Shown: positions 1 to 7,457, counted from the first letter of the stretch. The stretch is DNA of 64,000 nt from Natrinema salaciae (GCF_900110865.1 NZ_FOFD01000010.1:1-64000); one strand, 5' to 3'. A program made the numbers and translations. The notes: generated by a model from the letters alone, not told the origin.

Positions 1-2
1 GC

Positions 3-347
3 GAGGGCAACCCCGTGATGGTGTTCTTCGTCTCCCGCGTCGTCCTCGAGCGGGCCCGTGAGATCCTCCGCGAAGTCCGTCCGAAGGACACGCCGGAGGA
101 GGTGGCTGAGCGGGCCGAGGAACGCCGTGAACGCCGTGAGGAACAACAGGAGAACGACGACGGCCAGACGGCCGCAGGTGACGAGGAAACCGACGAGAGT
201 ACGCACACCGAGACCGAGATCGGCTTCGAATACCTCGAGCGACTGAGCGCGTCGATTCACGACGTGGCCAGTCTTCGCGACCAGGAGCGGATCGACGATC
301 GCGACGTGAGAGTCCGCGTCGACGAGCTGCCGCCACCGCTGCGGTAG
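3..347 (+). CDS. C-terminal part of an unidentified protein, cut by the window edge
   Basis: The reading frame is open from the first bases and ends at TAG 345-347, so the true start lies outside the window. An internal GTG/ATG at 15-20 is only the first in-frame start visible and falls inside a hydrophobic stretch (VMVFFVSRVVL). That stretch is followed by a charged helical segment rich in Glu/Arg (residues about 25-55), an acidic linker and a final segment of about 45 residues. I do not recognise the family. The acidic, Arg/Glu-rich tail fits a haloarchaeal protein. Function is unknown. Confidence 0.6.
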   Translation, partial: EGNPVMVFFVSRVVLERAREILREVRPKDTPEEVAERAEERRERREEQQENDDGQTAAGDEETDESTHTETEIGFEYLERLSASIHDVASLRDQERIDDRDVRVRVDELPPPLR

Positions 348-914
348 GCCGTCGTCGGTCCGGTTCGCGTCGCCGAATAGCTGCAGCACGCGCGTTCTAT
401 CCTCTGTTTTCTGGCTTCCTACCAGTGTGAATTACATTCCCGATCGGACCAGCCACTTTTCGAGCGGAGTATCACTTCCACCAAGGTGTTAACGGCAACA
501 GTCGGCGAAATCTGGGCCAGTTTCACCGACTCGAGGGGACAATAGAACCGGCGAAATAGCAGTGAGTGCTGACGTTTTTGTCCGTTTCAGCGGTTGACGC
601 GGGTGTCGGGGTTGCCGGGTACCCCTACGGTAGGTGCCCTAAGGGGGCGGGGCAATTGCGCGGCGCGCAGAGCGCGCGCCGCGCTAGCGAAAAGTCAGGC
701 CGGCCGATTCAAGACAGTACAACCGTGCCGCTCCACCAGTAGAAAAGGCTGGTACTTCGATAACGATTCTTGTCGAGTCCGCTTAGGGGGGAAGAGAGTA
801 GACTATGATCGAGCGATAAGTACAGAGCACGTAAATCCCGAATCGTCAAACTGATGCCCATAACACAAATTCCAACATCAAAAAATACATACATGATATG
901 CGGGTATAGAGACT
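348..914. other. Intergenic stretch of 567 bases without a convincing gene
   Basis: Open frames here (for example 594-854 on the plus strand) have low-complexity Arg/Gly-rich translations with no family resemblance. The stretch holds a run of G- and C-tracts at about 600-655 and a strong GC hairpin at 658-684. From about 750 the sequence becomes AT-richer, which is the entry into the accessory patch. An AT-rich segment at 876-890 is a possible TATA element for the gene starting at 915. Confidence 0.6.
658..684. repeat. Perfect 11-bp GC hairpin
   Basis: The arm GCGCGGCGCGC (658-668) and its exact reverse complement (674-684) flank a 5-nt loop. No T-tract follows, so a simple terminator is not obvious. 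It may be the core of a structured RNA or a relic of a palindromic element. Confidence 0.6.
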
Positions 915-1400
915 ATGACTTCCCCATTTGATACCCGCGATCTACTCCAAGAGAGTACGCCTGTCGCAATCATCTTACTGTTCTGGGTTGTTCTCTCTTC
1001 GATTGTTACTCACTCCATCGCCAACGGTTTGCTCCGCGCTGGCGTCATAATGGCACTTCTCTACACTATTGTGCGCGGTGTCACGTTGGCACGGACACAC
1101 CAGCCAACTCCTCAGCCTGATGGCCTTGAAGGGGTCCTGCGGGAGAACGTGAAAGTAGCGCTTCCAGCAGGCGTGTGGTTCCTTGCCGCTCATATCGTCT
1201 ACTCCATCGAAACGTTATGGAATAGCTTGGGCATCCCCGTATCGGTTACTTTCCTTGCGGAGACTCTCTCATTTATCTTCATCGGGGCTGGCGTTGCCGT
1301 TGTCCTACTCTACGCTATTGCGGTTGGTCTGCCTCGCGTACGCGGTAACACACCCAACAAGGGAAACGATATGACTGGTGCTACTCCCGCTAACGACTGA
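915..1400 (+). CDS. Small integral membrane protein, function unknown
   Basis: This 161-residue protein has four hydrophobic segments, at about residues 17-33, 39-55, 78-95 and 115-137. They are linked by short polar loops, one Pro-rich (TPQPDG), and the C-terminus is hydrophilic. There is no signal peptide and no recognised family. The codon choice is more AT-tolerant than in the housekeeping genes further right, which fits the accessory patch. It stands alone, with no gene within 300 bases on either side. The ATG at 915 is the first start after the AT-rich segment 876-890. Confidence 0.7.
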   Translation: MTSPFDTRDLLQESTPVAIILLFWVVLSSIVTHSIANGLLRAGVIMALLYTIVRGVTLARTHQPTPQPDGLEGVLRENVKVALPAGVWFLAAHIVYSIETLWNSLGIPVSVTFLAETLSFIFIGAGVAVVLLYAIAVGLPRVRGNTPNKGNDMTGATPAND

Positions 1401-1564
1401 CAGATGTCACCAAAATGGACGTAGGTTTAGTTTGGTAGTTGATCTGTTGTACCTGCACACGTAGTTATTGCGGCGTTTAGCCAATCTCCAAGTGAATAGA
1501 AGATAATGAAGCACCCTTTCGGCTCAACTGCTCGGAGTTGCGCGTCACGAAGAACGGTTTCCGC

Positions 1565-1602
1565 AATATGAACACGAACCGCGTACCAGTCGTGTTCATA
1601 TT
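1565..1602. repeat. 13-bp perfect inverted repeat with 12-nt spacer
   Basis: AATATGAACACGA (1565-1577) is matched exactly by its reverse complement at 1590-1602. The spacer of 12 nt puts the two arms about 25 bp apart centre to centre. The element lies 64 bp upstream of a TATA box (1666-1674). It could be a regulator-binding site, a recombinase core site or a transcript hairpin. Confidence 0.7.
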
Positions 1603-1665
1603 CGGCTCATCCCCCATAAGATCGCGCCGGTAGCCGCGCCGATTACGACAGACCTGAACCTCTCT

Positions 1666-1674
1666 TTATAAACT
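1666..1674 (+). promoter_or_regulatory. TATA box for the gene at 1729
   Basis: The sequence TTTATAAAC stands in a C/T-rich context. Archaeal initiation about 26 nt downstream would give a leader of roughly 30 nt before ATG 1729. Confidence 0.5.
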
Positions 1675-1728
1675 GTTACCGTTTGAGTGAACCGAAAAAA
1701 CTAGGATAGGCGGGTTGTGTTCACGGCC

Positions 1729-2019
1729 ATGTCTCACAACGAGACTCCCGGATCGGTACGCATCCGGACCGACGACGGTAACGAGTGGCGCTTCAACGCC
1801 ATCCAGAAAGCTTCCCGCTTCTACGACTGCAACCGATCGAACGCGATCGCGTTCGCATGCAACGATGTAGACGCGCTGGTCTCCGCAGCTCGGCGCGTCC
1901 TTGAGCGAGATGACCTCACTTGCGAGCAACGTCAGGAGATCGCCGAGACTCTCAGCACTCGAGCCGTCAGTTTCGACCTCGAGAGTTCCGTCTCAGTGAC
2001 GACGAAGGGGGAGATGTAA
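1729..2019 (+). CDS. Small haloarchaeal DUF7692-like protein
   Basis: This is a 96-residue soluble protein. An N-terminal RIRTDDGNEWRFNAI segment is followed by two helical stretches, including a central SRFYDCNRSNAIAFAC and a C-terminal VLERDDLTCEQRQEIAETL. I associate this pattern with small haloarchaeal DUF7692 proteins that are common on mobile and accessory DNA; that assignment is from memory. The ATG at 1729 is preferred over GTG 1717 because the sequence from MSHNE onward is the usual N-terminus. Molecular function is unknown. Confidence 0.7.
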   Translation: MSHNETPGSVRIRTDDGNEWRFNAIQKASRFYDCNRSNAIAFACNDVDALVSAARRVLERDDLTCEQRQEIAETLSTRAVSFDLESSVSVTTKGEM

Positions 2020-2167
2020 CGTGAGAAAATAAACACTGAGCTTTTAGCTGGTAGCGCAAACAGCCGGCCTCAACACAGTCGGTCAACGAGGCCGTCCAAG
2101 ACATCTGCGACCGGACGAAGCGCAACAGTGTGCGGGTTGAACGTTGCTGTCCGTCTTTGACTATACT

Positions 2168-2457
2168 GGCTCTGTTGAAATCCTCAGAGAGTTACAAGTC
2201 CGTTCGGTAGTTTGACCGGATGCAAGCCCTCCCAAAGTCGCGGTTACTCCGGTTTGTTGAGCAGGCATTTCACTTGGCTCGTCGAGCTGTCACTCGCTAC
2301 TCTTCGAAGTTCTCGAAACGACGATACACACTTCATCAGCACCGTCCGCTCACGACTTTGGTGGAAGCAGTTCCGTGAACTCGTTGTCGGCTGTCTCACT
2401 CACAACCTCGACAAGGCACTCTGAACGTTCAATAGAGTAGCTCTATCAACCAGAGCT
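2168..2457 (+). mobile_element. Internally deleted IS5-type insertion sequence (MITE-like relic)
   Basis: From ATG 2220 the plus strand encodes the typical transposase N-terminus (MQALPKSRLLRFVEQAFHLA and on to about residue 36, RRYTLHQH). In the next frame it then jumps to the transposase C-terminus (VRSRLWWKQFRELVVGCL and on to the TGA at 2422-2424). More than 200 central codons, including the whole DDE catalytic core, are missing. The outer ends form imperfect terminal inverted repeats: GGCTCTGTTGA near 2168 and the complement of AGCTCTGGTTGA near 2457. No clear target duplication is visible. It cannot move by itself but could be mobilised by a full-length relative. Confidence 0.8.
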
Positions 2458-2641
2458 GTACGATAGTAGACGGAGCAAATTCCTATGACCATCTGCTGAG
2501 GATGTGTTGCCAAATAGGAGTACGACCCAAGATGAGAAGCGCAAGGGTCAGGACGCCGCTAGCGAGATCGATAGCAGGCGTGACCGTGAGGAAACGACTC
2601 GGGGTTAGTTCGGAGACCACATACGCGATGACAACCTCATT

Positions 2642-2806
2642 GTGTCACTCGTGATTTTTGTCTCAACGATGCTAGTTGGATCTCTACTTAATATGCTCTA
2701 CAAGCGATACGGTGCAGGGGAATTCTATCGTAAAATGGATTCACGAACTCGGATCCTCCTCCAAAATCTGACAATAGTATATGCTCACTTTCTTGTCCTC
2801 TGGTAG
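2642..2806 (+). pseudogene. Possible remnant of a small membrane protein gene
   Basis: From GTG 2642 the frame reads VSLVIFVSTMLVGSLLNMLY, then a charged segment, then a second hydrophobic end to TAG 2804. The same frame is readable upstream from about 2537 as a charged stretch (DEKRKGQDAASEID) but is broken by a stop at about 2608. This suggests a decayed gene for a one- or two-span membrane protein. Weak evidence; it may be chance. Confidence 0.25.
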
Positions 2807-2970
2807 TGGTGTCCGCGAAGCCGGTCCTCGAGGACAATACACTGCTAACAGAGAGAAATTACCGCACTTAGATCCCCCATTCATCATGTTCTGTAGGGGT
2901 GAAAGTGCGGATCGAGGACACTGTGCAAGTCAAGCCACTCGCTATAAGAGTGTTAAATCGGGGCAAAAGT

Positions 2971-3294
2971 ATGCCCCGACAATTAATTAAGGATGCCACC
3001 TATACGACAGATGTGAGCGCTCAATTAGCATCCACCGTCGAGGAGCGGTTAGAATCACCGACGGTGGGCGAGACAGTCACGCTTATTGTTGGTGTGACTG
3101 GTGAGACTTCAATTGCTGTTGAGCAAATTTCTACCGTCGGTGGAGAAGTAGAGGAAGAACTTCCATACGAGTCACTGGCTGTGTCCATCGACGAATCGGA
3201 TCTCGAGTCCCTCTGTAATCTCGATGTTGTCGAATCAGTCGAGATCGAGAAAGAGTATGGGACTCGAGGTGGTACGGATTTTCGCTCCCGTTAG
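2971..3294 (+). CDS. Subtilase propeptide (inhibitor I9-like) domain, split from its protease by a frame change
   Basis: The 107-residue product has the alternating strand-helix pattern of a subtilisin propeptide: TVTLIVGVTG, then EQISTVGGEVEEELPYESLAVSI, then DLESLCNLDVVESVEIEKEYGT. Such domains chaperone folding and inhibit the protease. A TATA-like CTATAAG (2942-2948) lies 26 nt before ATG 2971, so this start (leaderless) is preferred over GTG 2899. There is no signal peptide. The frame stops at TAG 3292 while the protease continues in another frame. One extra T in the T-run at 3279-3282 would fuse the two into one protein reading GGTDFSLPLAFSDIEEM across the junction. Confidence 0.65.
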   Translation: MPRQLIKDATYTTDVSAQLASTVEERLESPTVGETVTLIVGVTGETSIAVEQISTVGGEVEEELPYESLAVSIDESDLESLCNLDVVESVEIEKEYGTRGGTDFRSR

Positions 3295-3314
3295 CGTTTA
3301 GCGATATCGAGGAA

Positions 3315-4409
3315 ATGCGTCGATCCGTCTGTAGTAATTATATAGATCTGTGCGAAATTCCTTCTTTTTCGGGTCTCGAAGTGAATGCTTCAGTTGCAAT
3401 CATCGACTCCGTTTATAACTTGCCGGAGGAATTTGAGGAACACATTGATTCAGATAGAACGGAGGATTTCGTCGGTCGCCCTGGTCTCGACGACACAACC
3501 GGACATGGAACAACAGTTTCCAATATTTTATACGCCTTTTCGAGGAATGTAGAGTTCAATTTCTATAGAGCAGTTCGCGAAACAGGTACTGTCCTTCAGC
3601 GTGACCTCCTCAAAGCGATTGGGAGAGCCCATCAAACTCATGACACAGATATAATCAATCTCTCACTCGGCTATGACCACTCCCATGATGGGGTCTCATG
3701 CGATATGCCAAATGAACCGTGTAAGGTTCGCGAAGCGGCCAAACGTGCTATCGACGATGGCATCACAGTTGTTGCAGCTGCCGGAAATGCAGACGAAAGC
3801 GACGAAGCGGAGAATGATGAGGGTGTCTGTTGCCCCGCCCTACTTAATGAGGTTATTAGCGTGGGTGGTATGTTCCCAGTGTGTACTGCCACTGCTGAAG
3901 AAGAACACACCTCAACGACTGTCGGTCCGAATACGAGGATGCTTCCACCGTTTGCCGGCTGGATTCACACAGGAGATCCAAGTGAGGTGATATCTCCACT
4001 TTGTACTGGACTCGGGTGTTCACCCACAGAAAACTGTGGCGGGAATTTGGCAATAACGGAGTGGGGAGGAAACGTCGACCACGAACCGAGTGAGATCGAC
4101 GTGTTAGCCCCTGGAACATTCCCGTTGCGAAATTTAGACGGGGAACCTGATATTACAGAGGGTACAAGTTTCGCTGTACCGGTCGTTACTGCTGTTGTCG
4201 CTGAAATAACGGCATTCCTGAAGGCTCATGATGAAGCCGTACTTCCAACTCAAATACAGGCTGCTCTGGCAAACACAGCAGAGGAAGTTCAACACGGAGA
4301 TGGACTATATTTACAAGGGGCTTCTGCACTAAAGCGTATCTCGTCACGGAAAGATCTCAGAGGTAATTTCACACGTCGCCCTGACGATCTCGGATTCGAT
4401 CATACCTAA
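3315..4409 (+). CDS. Subtilisin-like serine protease (peptidase family S8), catalytic part
   Basis: This 364-residue S8 catalytic domain has all expected residues: Asp31 (VAIIDSVYN), His64 (TTGHGTTV), oxyanion Asn158 (AAAGNAD) and Ser285 (TEGTSFAVP). It carries no signal peptide, so it would act in the cytosol unless exported otherwise. It is unusually Cys-rich, with VCC at about 171 and a CTGLGC...ENC cluster at 230-241, suggesting a metal site or disulfides. ATG 3315 is the first start in this frame, but the frame is open further upstream (GFSLPLAFSDIEE), so the original protein probably began at 2971 and ran through a now-shifted junction. It may still be made as a separate chain. Targets are unknown. 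Confidence 0.8.
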   Translation: MRRSVCSNYIDLCEIPSFSGLEVNASVAIIDSVYNLPEEFEEHIDSDRTEDFVGRPGLDDTTGHGTTVSNILYAFSRNVEFNFYRAVRETGTVLQRDLLKAIGRAHQTHDTDIINLSLGYDHSHDGVSCDMPNEPCKVREAAKRAIDDGITVVAAAGNADESDEAENDEGVCCPALLNEVISVGGMFPVCTATAEEEHTSTTVGPNTRMLPPFAGWIHTGDPSEVISPLCTGLGCSPTENCGGNLAITEWGGNVDHEPSEIDVLAPGTFPLRNLDGEPDITEGTSFAVPVVTAVVAEITAFLKAHDEAVLPTQIQAALANTAEEVQHGDGLYLQGASALKRISSRKDLRGNFTRRPDDLGFDHT

Positions 4410-4425
4410 GTATCGGCGTTTTTCG

Positions 4426-4455
4426 CTGTCCGACAATCGATGGAGAGTCGGACAG
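4426..4455 (+). terminator. Stem-loop just after the subtilase
   Basis: CTGTCCGAC (4426-4434) pairs with GTCGGACAG (4447-4455) around a 12-nt loop, 17 nt past the subtilase stop codon. A T-run (4419-4423) precedes the stem. The position suggests transcript termination or 3'-end protection; the T-run lies on the unusual side. Confidence 0.45.
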
Positions 4456-4537
4456 GAGATCGTGAACCAGCGGTAAGCACAGGGAGCTAACCGGACAGAG
4501 AGATATTGTAAATATTTTACATTTTATTACCTATTCC

Positions 4538-4762
4538 ATGAGTATGAGGCTCGGACAAAATGTAAGGAATTCACGGCTACTGATATCGATTGGAGGGCTG
4601 GCTTTGGTAATTCAGTCGGTAGTATTTCAAGGCACCTTCGGAATTGTGGAAAATCCCGGAGTTTCCGGAGTCCTTCGAGACGTGCTGAGCGGTGGTCTAT
4701 TGCTAGTGGCAACAATTTTCCTCTTCAGTGGAGTGTATCTACGCCTACGCGATTCTCGATAA
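4538..4762 (+). CDS. Small two-span membrane protein
   Basis: The 74-residue product has two hydrophobic segments (about 14-32 and 48-66) separated by a short loop with GIVENPGVSG, and a basic C-terminus (RLRDSR). The AT-rich element TATTTTACA at about 4511-4519 lies about 25 nt before the start, consistent with a leaderless transcript from ATG 4538 (ATG 4544 is an alternative). No family is recognised. It lies between the subtilase and a divergently oriented membrane protein gene in the accessory patch. Confidence 0.6.
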   Translation: MSMRLGQNVRNSRLLISIGGLALVIQSVVFQGTFGIVENPGVSGVLRDVLSGGLLLVATIFLFSGVYLRLRDSR

Positions 4763-4768
4763 ATATGC

Positions 4769-4802
4769 AGACGTAGTTACTGGAAGGACTGTGTCCGAGA
4801 AT
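4769..4802. repeat. 34-bp direct repeat, copy 1
   Basis: It matches 5369-5402 at 31 of 34 positions, in the same orientation and exactly 600 bp away. It continues into the palindrome GTCCTCGAGGAC (4806-4817). A partial relative occurs at 2809-2835. Confidence 0.8.
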
Positions 4803-4939
4803 TCCGTCCTCGAGGACGCGATAAGTACAGGGTAACGATGTAACGGTGCGGGTCACAATTTGGCCATTGTCTATCAAGACCGGCGTGCTGAATACAGAGC
4901 GTGAATTGAACGGTAGGATAGAGAACGTCGAGCGCGGGG

Positions 4940-5299
4940 TCAATGGAGGCGCGACGAAAACAGTCCAAGAACTGTGAGGCTCCAGAAAAGGAGTCCAAGC
5001 CCATAGAAGAGGAGACGCATCCGAACTGGAATGTCGGAGGATACCCCCGGCCAGGATTCCATATGTTCGGTCATCATTCTTACCTCACTACTCTCATCGT
5101 GCCCGATCCTACCCGCAGTAGCTAATCCAGAAGTACCACCTTGTCCAGTAGTGCCACCACCCACCGCAATACAGAGGATGCCAAGACCAGCCAGTCCTAA
5201 GATTACTGCTCCCGAATGGGTGAGACCGTACGCGAGACCGACGGTTACGCCACCTATCATGCCAGTATCCCTCGCCAGGGGTTTCAATAATCGTGTCAA
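4940..5299 (-). CDS. Haloarchaeal membrane protein, DUF8070-like
   Basis: The 119-residue product has hydrophobic segments at about residues 14-30, 32-48 and 93-113. Between them is a conserved-looking loop, GRIGHDESSEVRMMTEH...WPGVSSDIP. I recall close relatives as small haloarchaeal membrane proteins of a DUF8070 type, but the label is from memory. The first visible start is TTG 5297-5299; the next ATG (codon 14, at 5260) would remove the conserved N-terminus, so the TTG is preferred. The two 34-bp direct repeats lie on either side of it. Function is unknown. Confidence 0.65.
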   Translation of the reverse strand: MTRLLKPLARDTGMIGGVTVGLAYGLTHSGAVILGLAGLGILCIAVGGGTTGQGGTSGLATAGRIGHDESSEVRMMTEHMESWPGVSSDIPVRMRLLFYGLGLLFWSLTVLGLFSSRLH

Positions 5300-5368
5300 A
5301 TCCGTATCTAGTAAGTGCAGACAATCAACTGGAGGTTATCAACTTTTGGTACCCGATGATTGATTCGT

Positions 5369-5402
5369 AGACGTAGTTACCGGAAGCTCTGTGTCCGAGA
5401 AT
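5369..5402. repeat. 34-bp direct repeat, copy 2
   Basis: Same-orientation partner of 4769-4802, with mismatches at 3 of 34 positions. It lies about 110 bp before the recombinase relic. Confidence 0.8.
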
Positions 5403-5515
5403 ACTCCAGAGTCGGACGGAATCGGCCCGAACTCGCCCTCGAGCACCATCGAAAGACGAGATCGCCGGCGGTTCTTGTCGGGGTGCAGGTCCCGGATGCC
5501 GTGACTCCGAAATAG

Positions 5516-5755
5516 CACGAGAACTGCGGCGACACGACGATCTGGCTCGGCCGGAACGACGTCGAACGGCTGCCCGAGGTTGTCGACGGTACCCAGCAGC
5601 GGATCGCGCTCGCACTCGGCGCGCGGTGCGGACTCCGCTCACACGAAGCCCACGACGGTGCGCCGGAGGACATCGGCGATACTGACTCTGGGACGGTGCG
5701 CCGCGTCTGGCGCGGGAAGGGCGACAAGGTCCGAGAGACAGTTTCGATTCAGAAG
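5516..5755 (+). pseudogene. Relic of a tyrosine recombinase (phage-type integrase)
   Basis: The plus strand from 5519 reads TTIWLGRNDVERL, then EVVDGTQQRIALALGARCGL, then RSHEA, then VRRVWRGKGDKVRETV. That is the start of an integrase catalytic domain, including box I with its catalytic Arg (ARCGLR) and the conserved GKGDK strand. An in-frame TAG (5513-5515) stops readable upstream sequence, and downstream the similarity fades before boxes II (HxxR and Tyr) appear. So it is truncated at both ends and inactive. It probably marks one side of a former integrated element. Confidence 0.75.
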
Positions 5756-5877
5756 CGAGCTCGGGTCAGCGGCGAAAATGGCCGTCTCTCCTCGGACAGT
5801 GTCAGTCGAGATCTATTGGCGCTGAGAACGTCGACGGATCGAACCGATCGAAATTCGGTTCCGTCGCTCGGGTCGGG

Positions 5878-6144
5878 TCACGCGGTCGTTTTATGCTGGT
5901 CCGAGGCCGAGGCACGATCTTTGACAGCCACGTCGCCCGTCCGATCGACGACCACCGTATAGCCGTTGTAGACGAACGTGACCGTAGACGGCCCCTTCTC
6001 GGGAGCACTCGACCGATAGAGCGAGTCGAGTGCGTCCGTATCGATAGCGGAGTGGATCGGTGGCTGGAGCTCCGTCGGTGGGACGTCTTCGCGTTCGGCG
6101 ATCTCAGCGACAATTTCGAGGCTGATTGGTTGCGCGTTTTTCAC
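5878..6144 (-). CDS. Stand-alone HalOD1 output-domain protein
   Basis: The 88-residue product consists of one HalOD1 domain: PISLEIVAEIAEREDVPPTE, a helix ending DALDSLYRSS, and a two-strand end VTFVYNGYTVVVDRTGDVAV. HalOD1 is a haloarchaeal domain found at the output end of signalling proteins or alone; its biochemical role is unsettled. The TATA box at 6167-6175 lies 27 nt before GTG 6144, which decides for this start (VKNAQ) over GTG 6150 and predicts a leaderless mRNA. The C-terminus (DRASASDQHKTTA) is a polar tail. Confidence 0.85.
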   Translation of the reverse strand: MKNAQPISLEIVAEIAEREDVPPTELQPPIHSAIDTDALDSLYRSSAPEKGPSTVTFVYNGYTVVVDRTGDVAVKDRASASDQHKTTA

Positions 6145-6166
6145 GTCCACCGCTGCCAGATTCTCA

Positions 6167-6175
6167 TATATAAAA
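6167..6175 (-). promoter_or_regulatory. TATA box of the HalOD1 gene
   Basis: The minus strand reads TTTTATATA centred near 6171, 27 nt before GTG 6144. This is the usual spacing for an archaeal leaderless promoter. Confidence 0.7.
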
Positions 6176-6401
6176 CCAGAGCTTCGTCTACTGACGCGCG
6201 TCAGACGATCGTCGGTGAACCGAGAGGACGTGCGGCTGGTGAACCGGCCCGTTTTCGTGATCGAAGATCGGAACGGTCGGTTGTATTCCACGGAGGCCCG
6301 TTCAGATCGGGCCGATCGACGTCTTGGAACTACGTTCGGTGAGCGACGCGGATACGCGACGGGGCGTCCGCGGTTGGCCGTTCCAGAACGCGCTTCCCAC
6401 C

Positions 6402-7457
6402 CTATCCGTCGACCGTCAGCGACTCGGCGGCCGTGTCGACCGTCAACGGAGCGCCGATCGGGAGCGGAGCGATGGGCGTTGTGTGTCCCCAATCGAGTCC
6501 GAGAACGATCGGGGCCGCGGGATTGTATCGTTCGACCTGCTCGGTGATCGCGTCCCGAACCCGGCTGCGGTACTGCGCTCGCTCCTCTCGCGGCGGCTCT
6601 TCGAGGAAGCTCCGCCCGGGAGCGCGACCGACCACCACGGCGGCGAAACGCTCGAGCAGCCCGCGCTCGCCGAGACACATGAGCGTTCCGGCGACGTCCG
6701 TCGGGCTCGGCAGCTCTTCGGCGGTCTCGAGCGCGAGGATCGCGCCGTCCAACGCGCCGGGAGCGGGCAGGTAGCGGTCGGTCGCGAGGTGCCACTCCAC
6801 GATCGCGCGGCAGCCGCCCCACACGCGGCCCGTGACGCGCCCGTCGCCGCCTCGCCAGTCCCAGCCCGGATTCGGCTCGTACGCGGGCGGCGTCCGGAGC
6901 TCGTCGGGGTTCGTCCACCAGGTGCTCGGTTCGTCGGTCCACTCCGCCGCCGGCTCGAGTTCGCCCAGGGACTCGTCGAAGAACGCTCGTCGGCAGTAGC
7001 ATTCGGTGTACGCTGGGAGCTCCCCGGGAACCGCGAGCTCGTTCATGAGCTGTGCCCCGCTGTAGGAGACGATGCCGGCGTTCCAGAGCAGGAGCGACAG
7101 ATTCGTGTTGTCGCTCATTCCGTAGAATCGGGTCGGATGCTCGCGGAGGACGGTGGGGTCGAGATGCCGCAAGACGCGGAGCTGGTCCGCGCCGCCGATC
7201 GTCGCGAACACGCCGCTGATATCCGGATCGCGGAACGCGGCGTGGATATCCGCCGCTCGCGCTCGCGGGTGAGCCGAGAGGAAGTCGTCGCTCTGACGGG
7301 CCGTCGGATAGACGACGGGCTCGAGGTCGAACGCCGTGTGCAGTCGCTCGAGGGCGAGTTCGAAGACGTGTGGTGCGTTCCGCGCACCGCCGCTCGATGG
7401 CGCGATGACGGCGACGCGATCCCCCGGCTCGAGTGCAGGCGGCGTCACGAAATTCAT
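6402..7457 (-). CDS. S66 family LD-carboxypeptidase-like peptidase
   Basis: At 351 residues it has the usual S66 length. The N-terminus has the family opening (LEPGDRVAVIAPSSGG). The nucleophile motif is FYGMSDNTNL (Ser near 124), and the Glu and His of the triad fit LALETAEE (near 245) and LDWGHTTPI (near 321). Bacterial relatives cut LD-peptide bonds in murein or microcin C7; archaea lack murein, so here a role in peptide or self-toxin processing is more likely, as inference. There is no signal peptide, so it is cytosolic. A GTTTATCAG element about 33 nt upstream (minus strand) may be its promoter. Confidence 0.9.
   Translation of the reverse strand: MNFVTPPALEPGDRVAVIAPSSGGARNAPHVFELALERLHTAFDLEPVVYPTARQSDDFLSAHPRARAADIHAAFRDPDISGVFATIGGADQLRVLRHLDPTVLREHPTRFYGMSDNTNLSLLLWNAGIVSYSGAQLMNELAVPGELPAYTECYCRRAFFDESLGELEPAAEWTDEPSTWWTNPDELRTPPAYEPNPGWDWRGGDGRVTGRVWGGCRAIVEWHLATDRYLPAPGALDGAILALETAEELPSPTDVAGTLMCLGERGLLERFAAVVVGRAPGRSFLEEPPREERAQYRSRVRDAITEQVERYNPAAPIVLGLDWGHTTPIAPLPIGAPLTVDTAAESLTVDG

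Larger units (their letters stand above)
1401..1728. other. Intergenic stretch with an inverted repeat and a promoter
   Basis: No gene is supported here. It contains the perfect 13-bp inverted repeat at 1565-1602 and the TATA box at 1666-1674 that probably serves the gene at 1729. Confidence 0.6.

Noticed and set aside
594-854. 86-codon frame in the left intergenic region
   Set aside because: It reads through the GC hairpin and has a random basic composition; no support as a gene.
2041-2160. Fragment SVNEAVQDICDRTKRNSVRV as part of a gene
   Set aside because: One frame reads coding-like for about 28 residues but lacks start, stop context and recognised family; could be a relic but is too short to call.
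2212-2424. 70-codon frame as a complete small gene
   Set aside because: It is the fused IS5 remnant: its beginning is out of frame with the transposase N-terminus and only its end is the transposase C-terminus.
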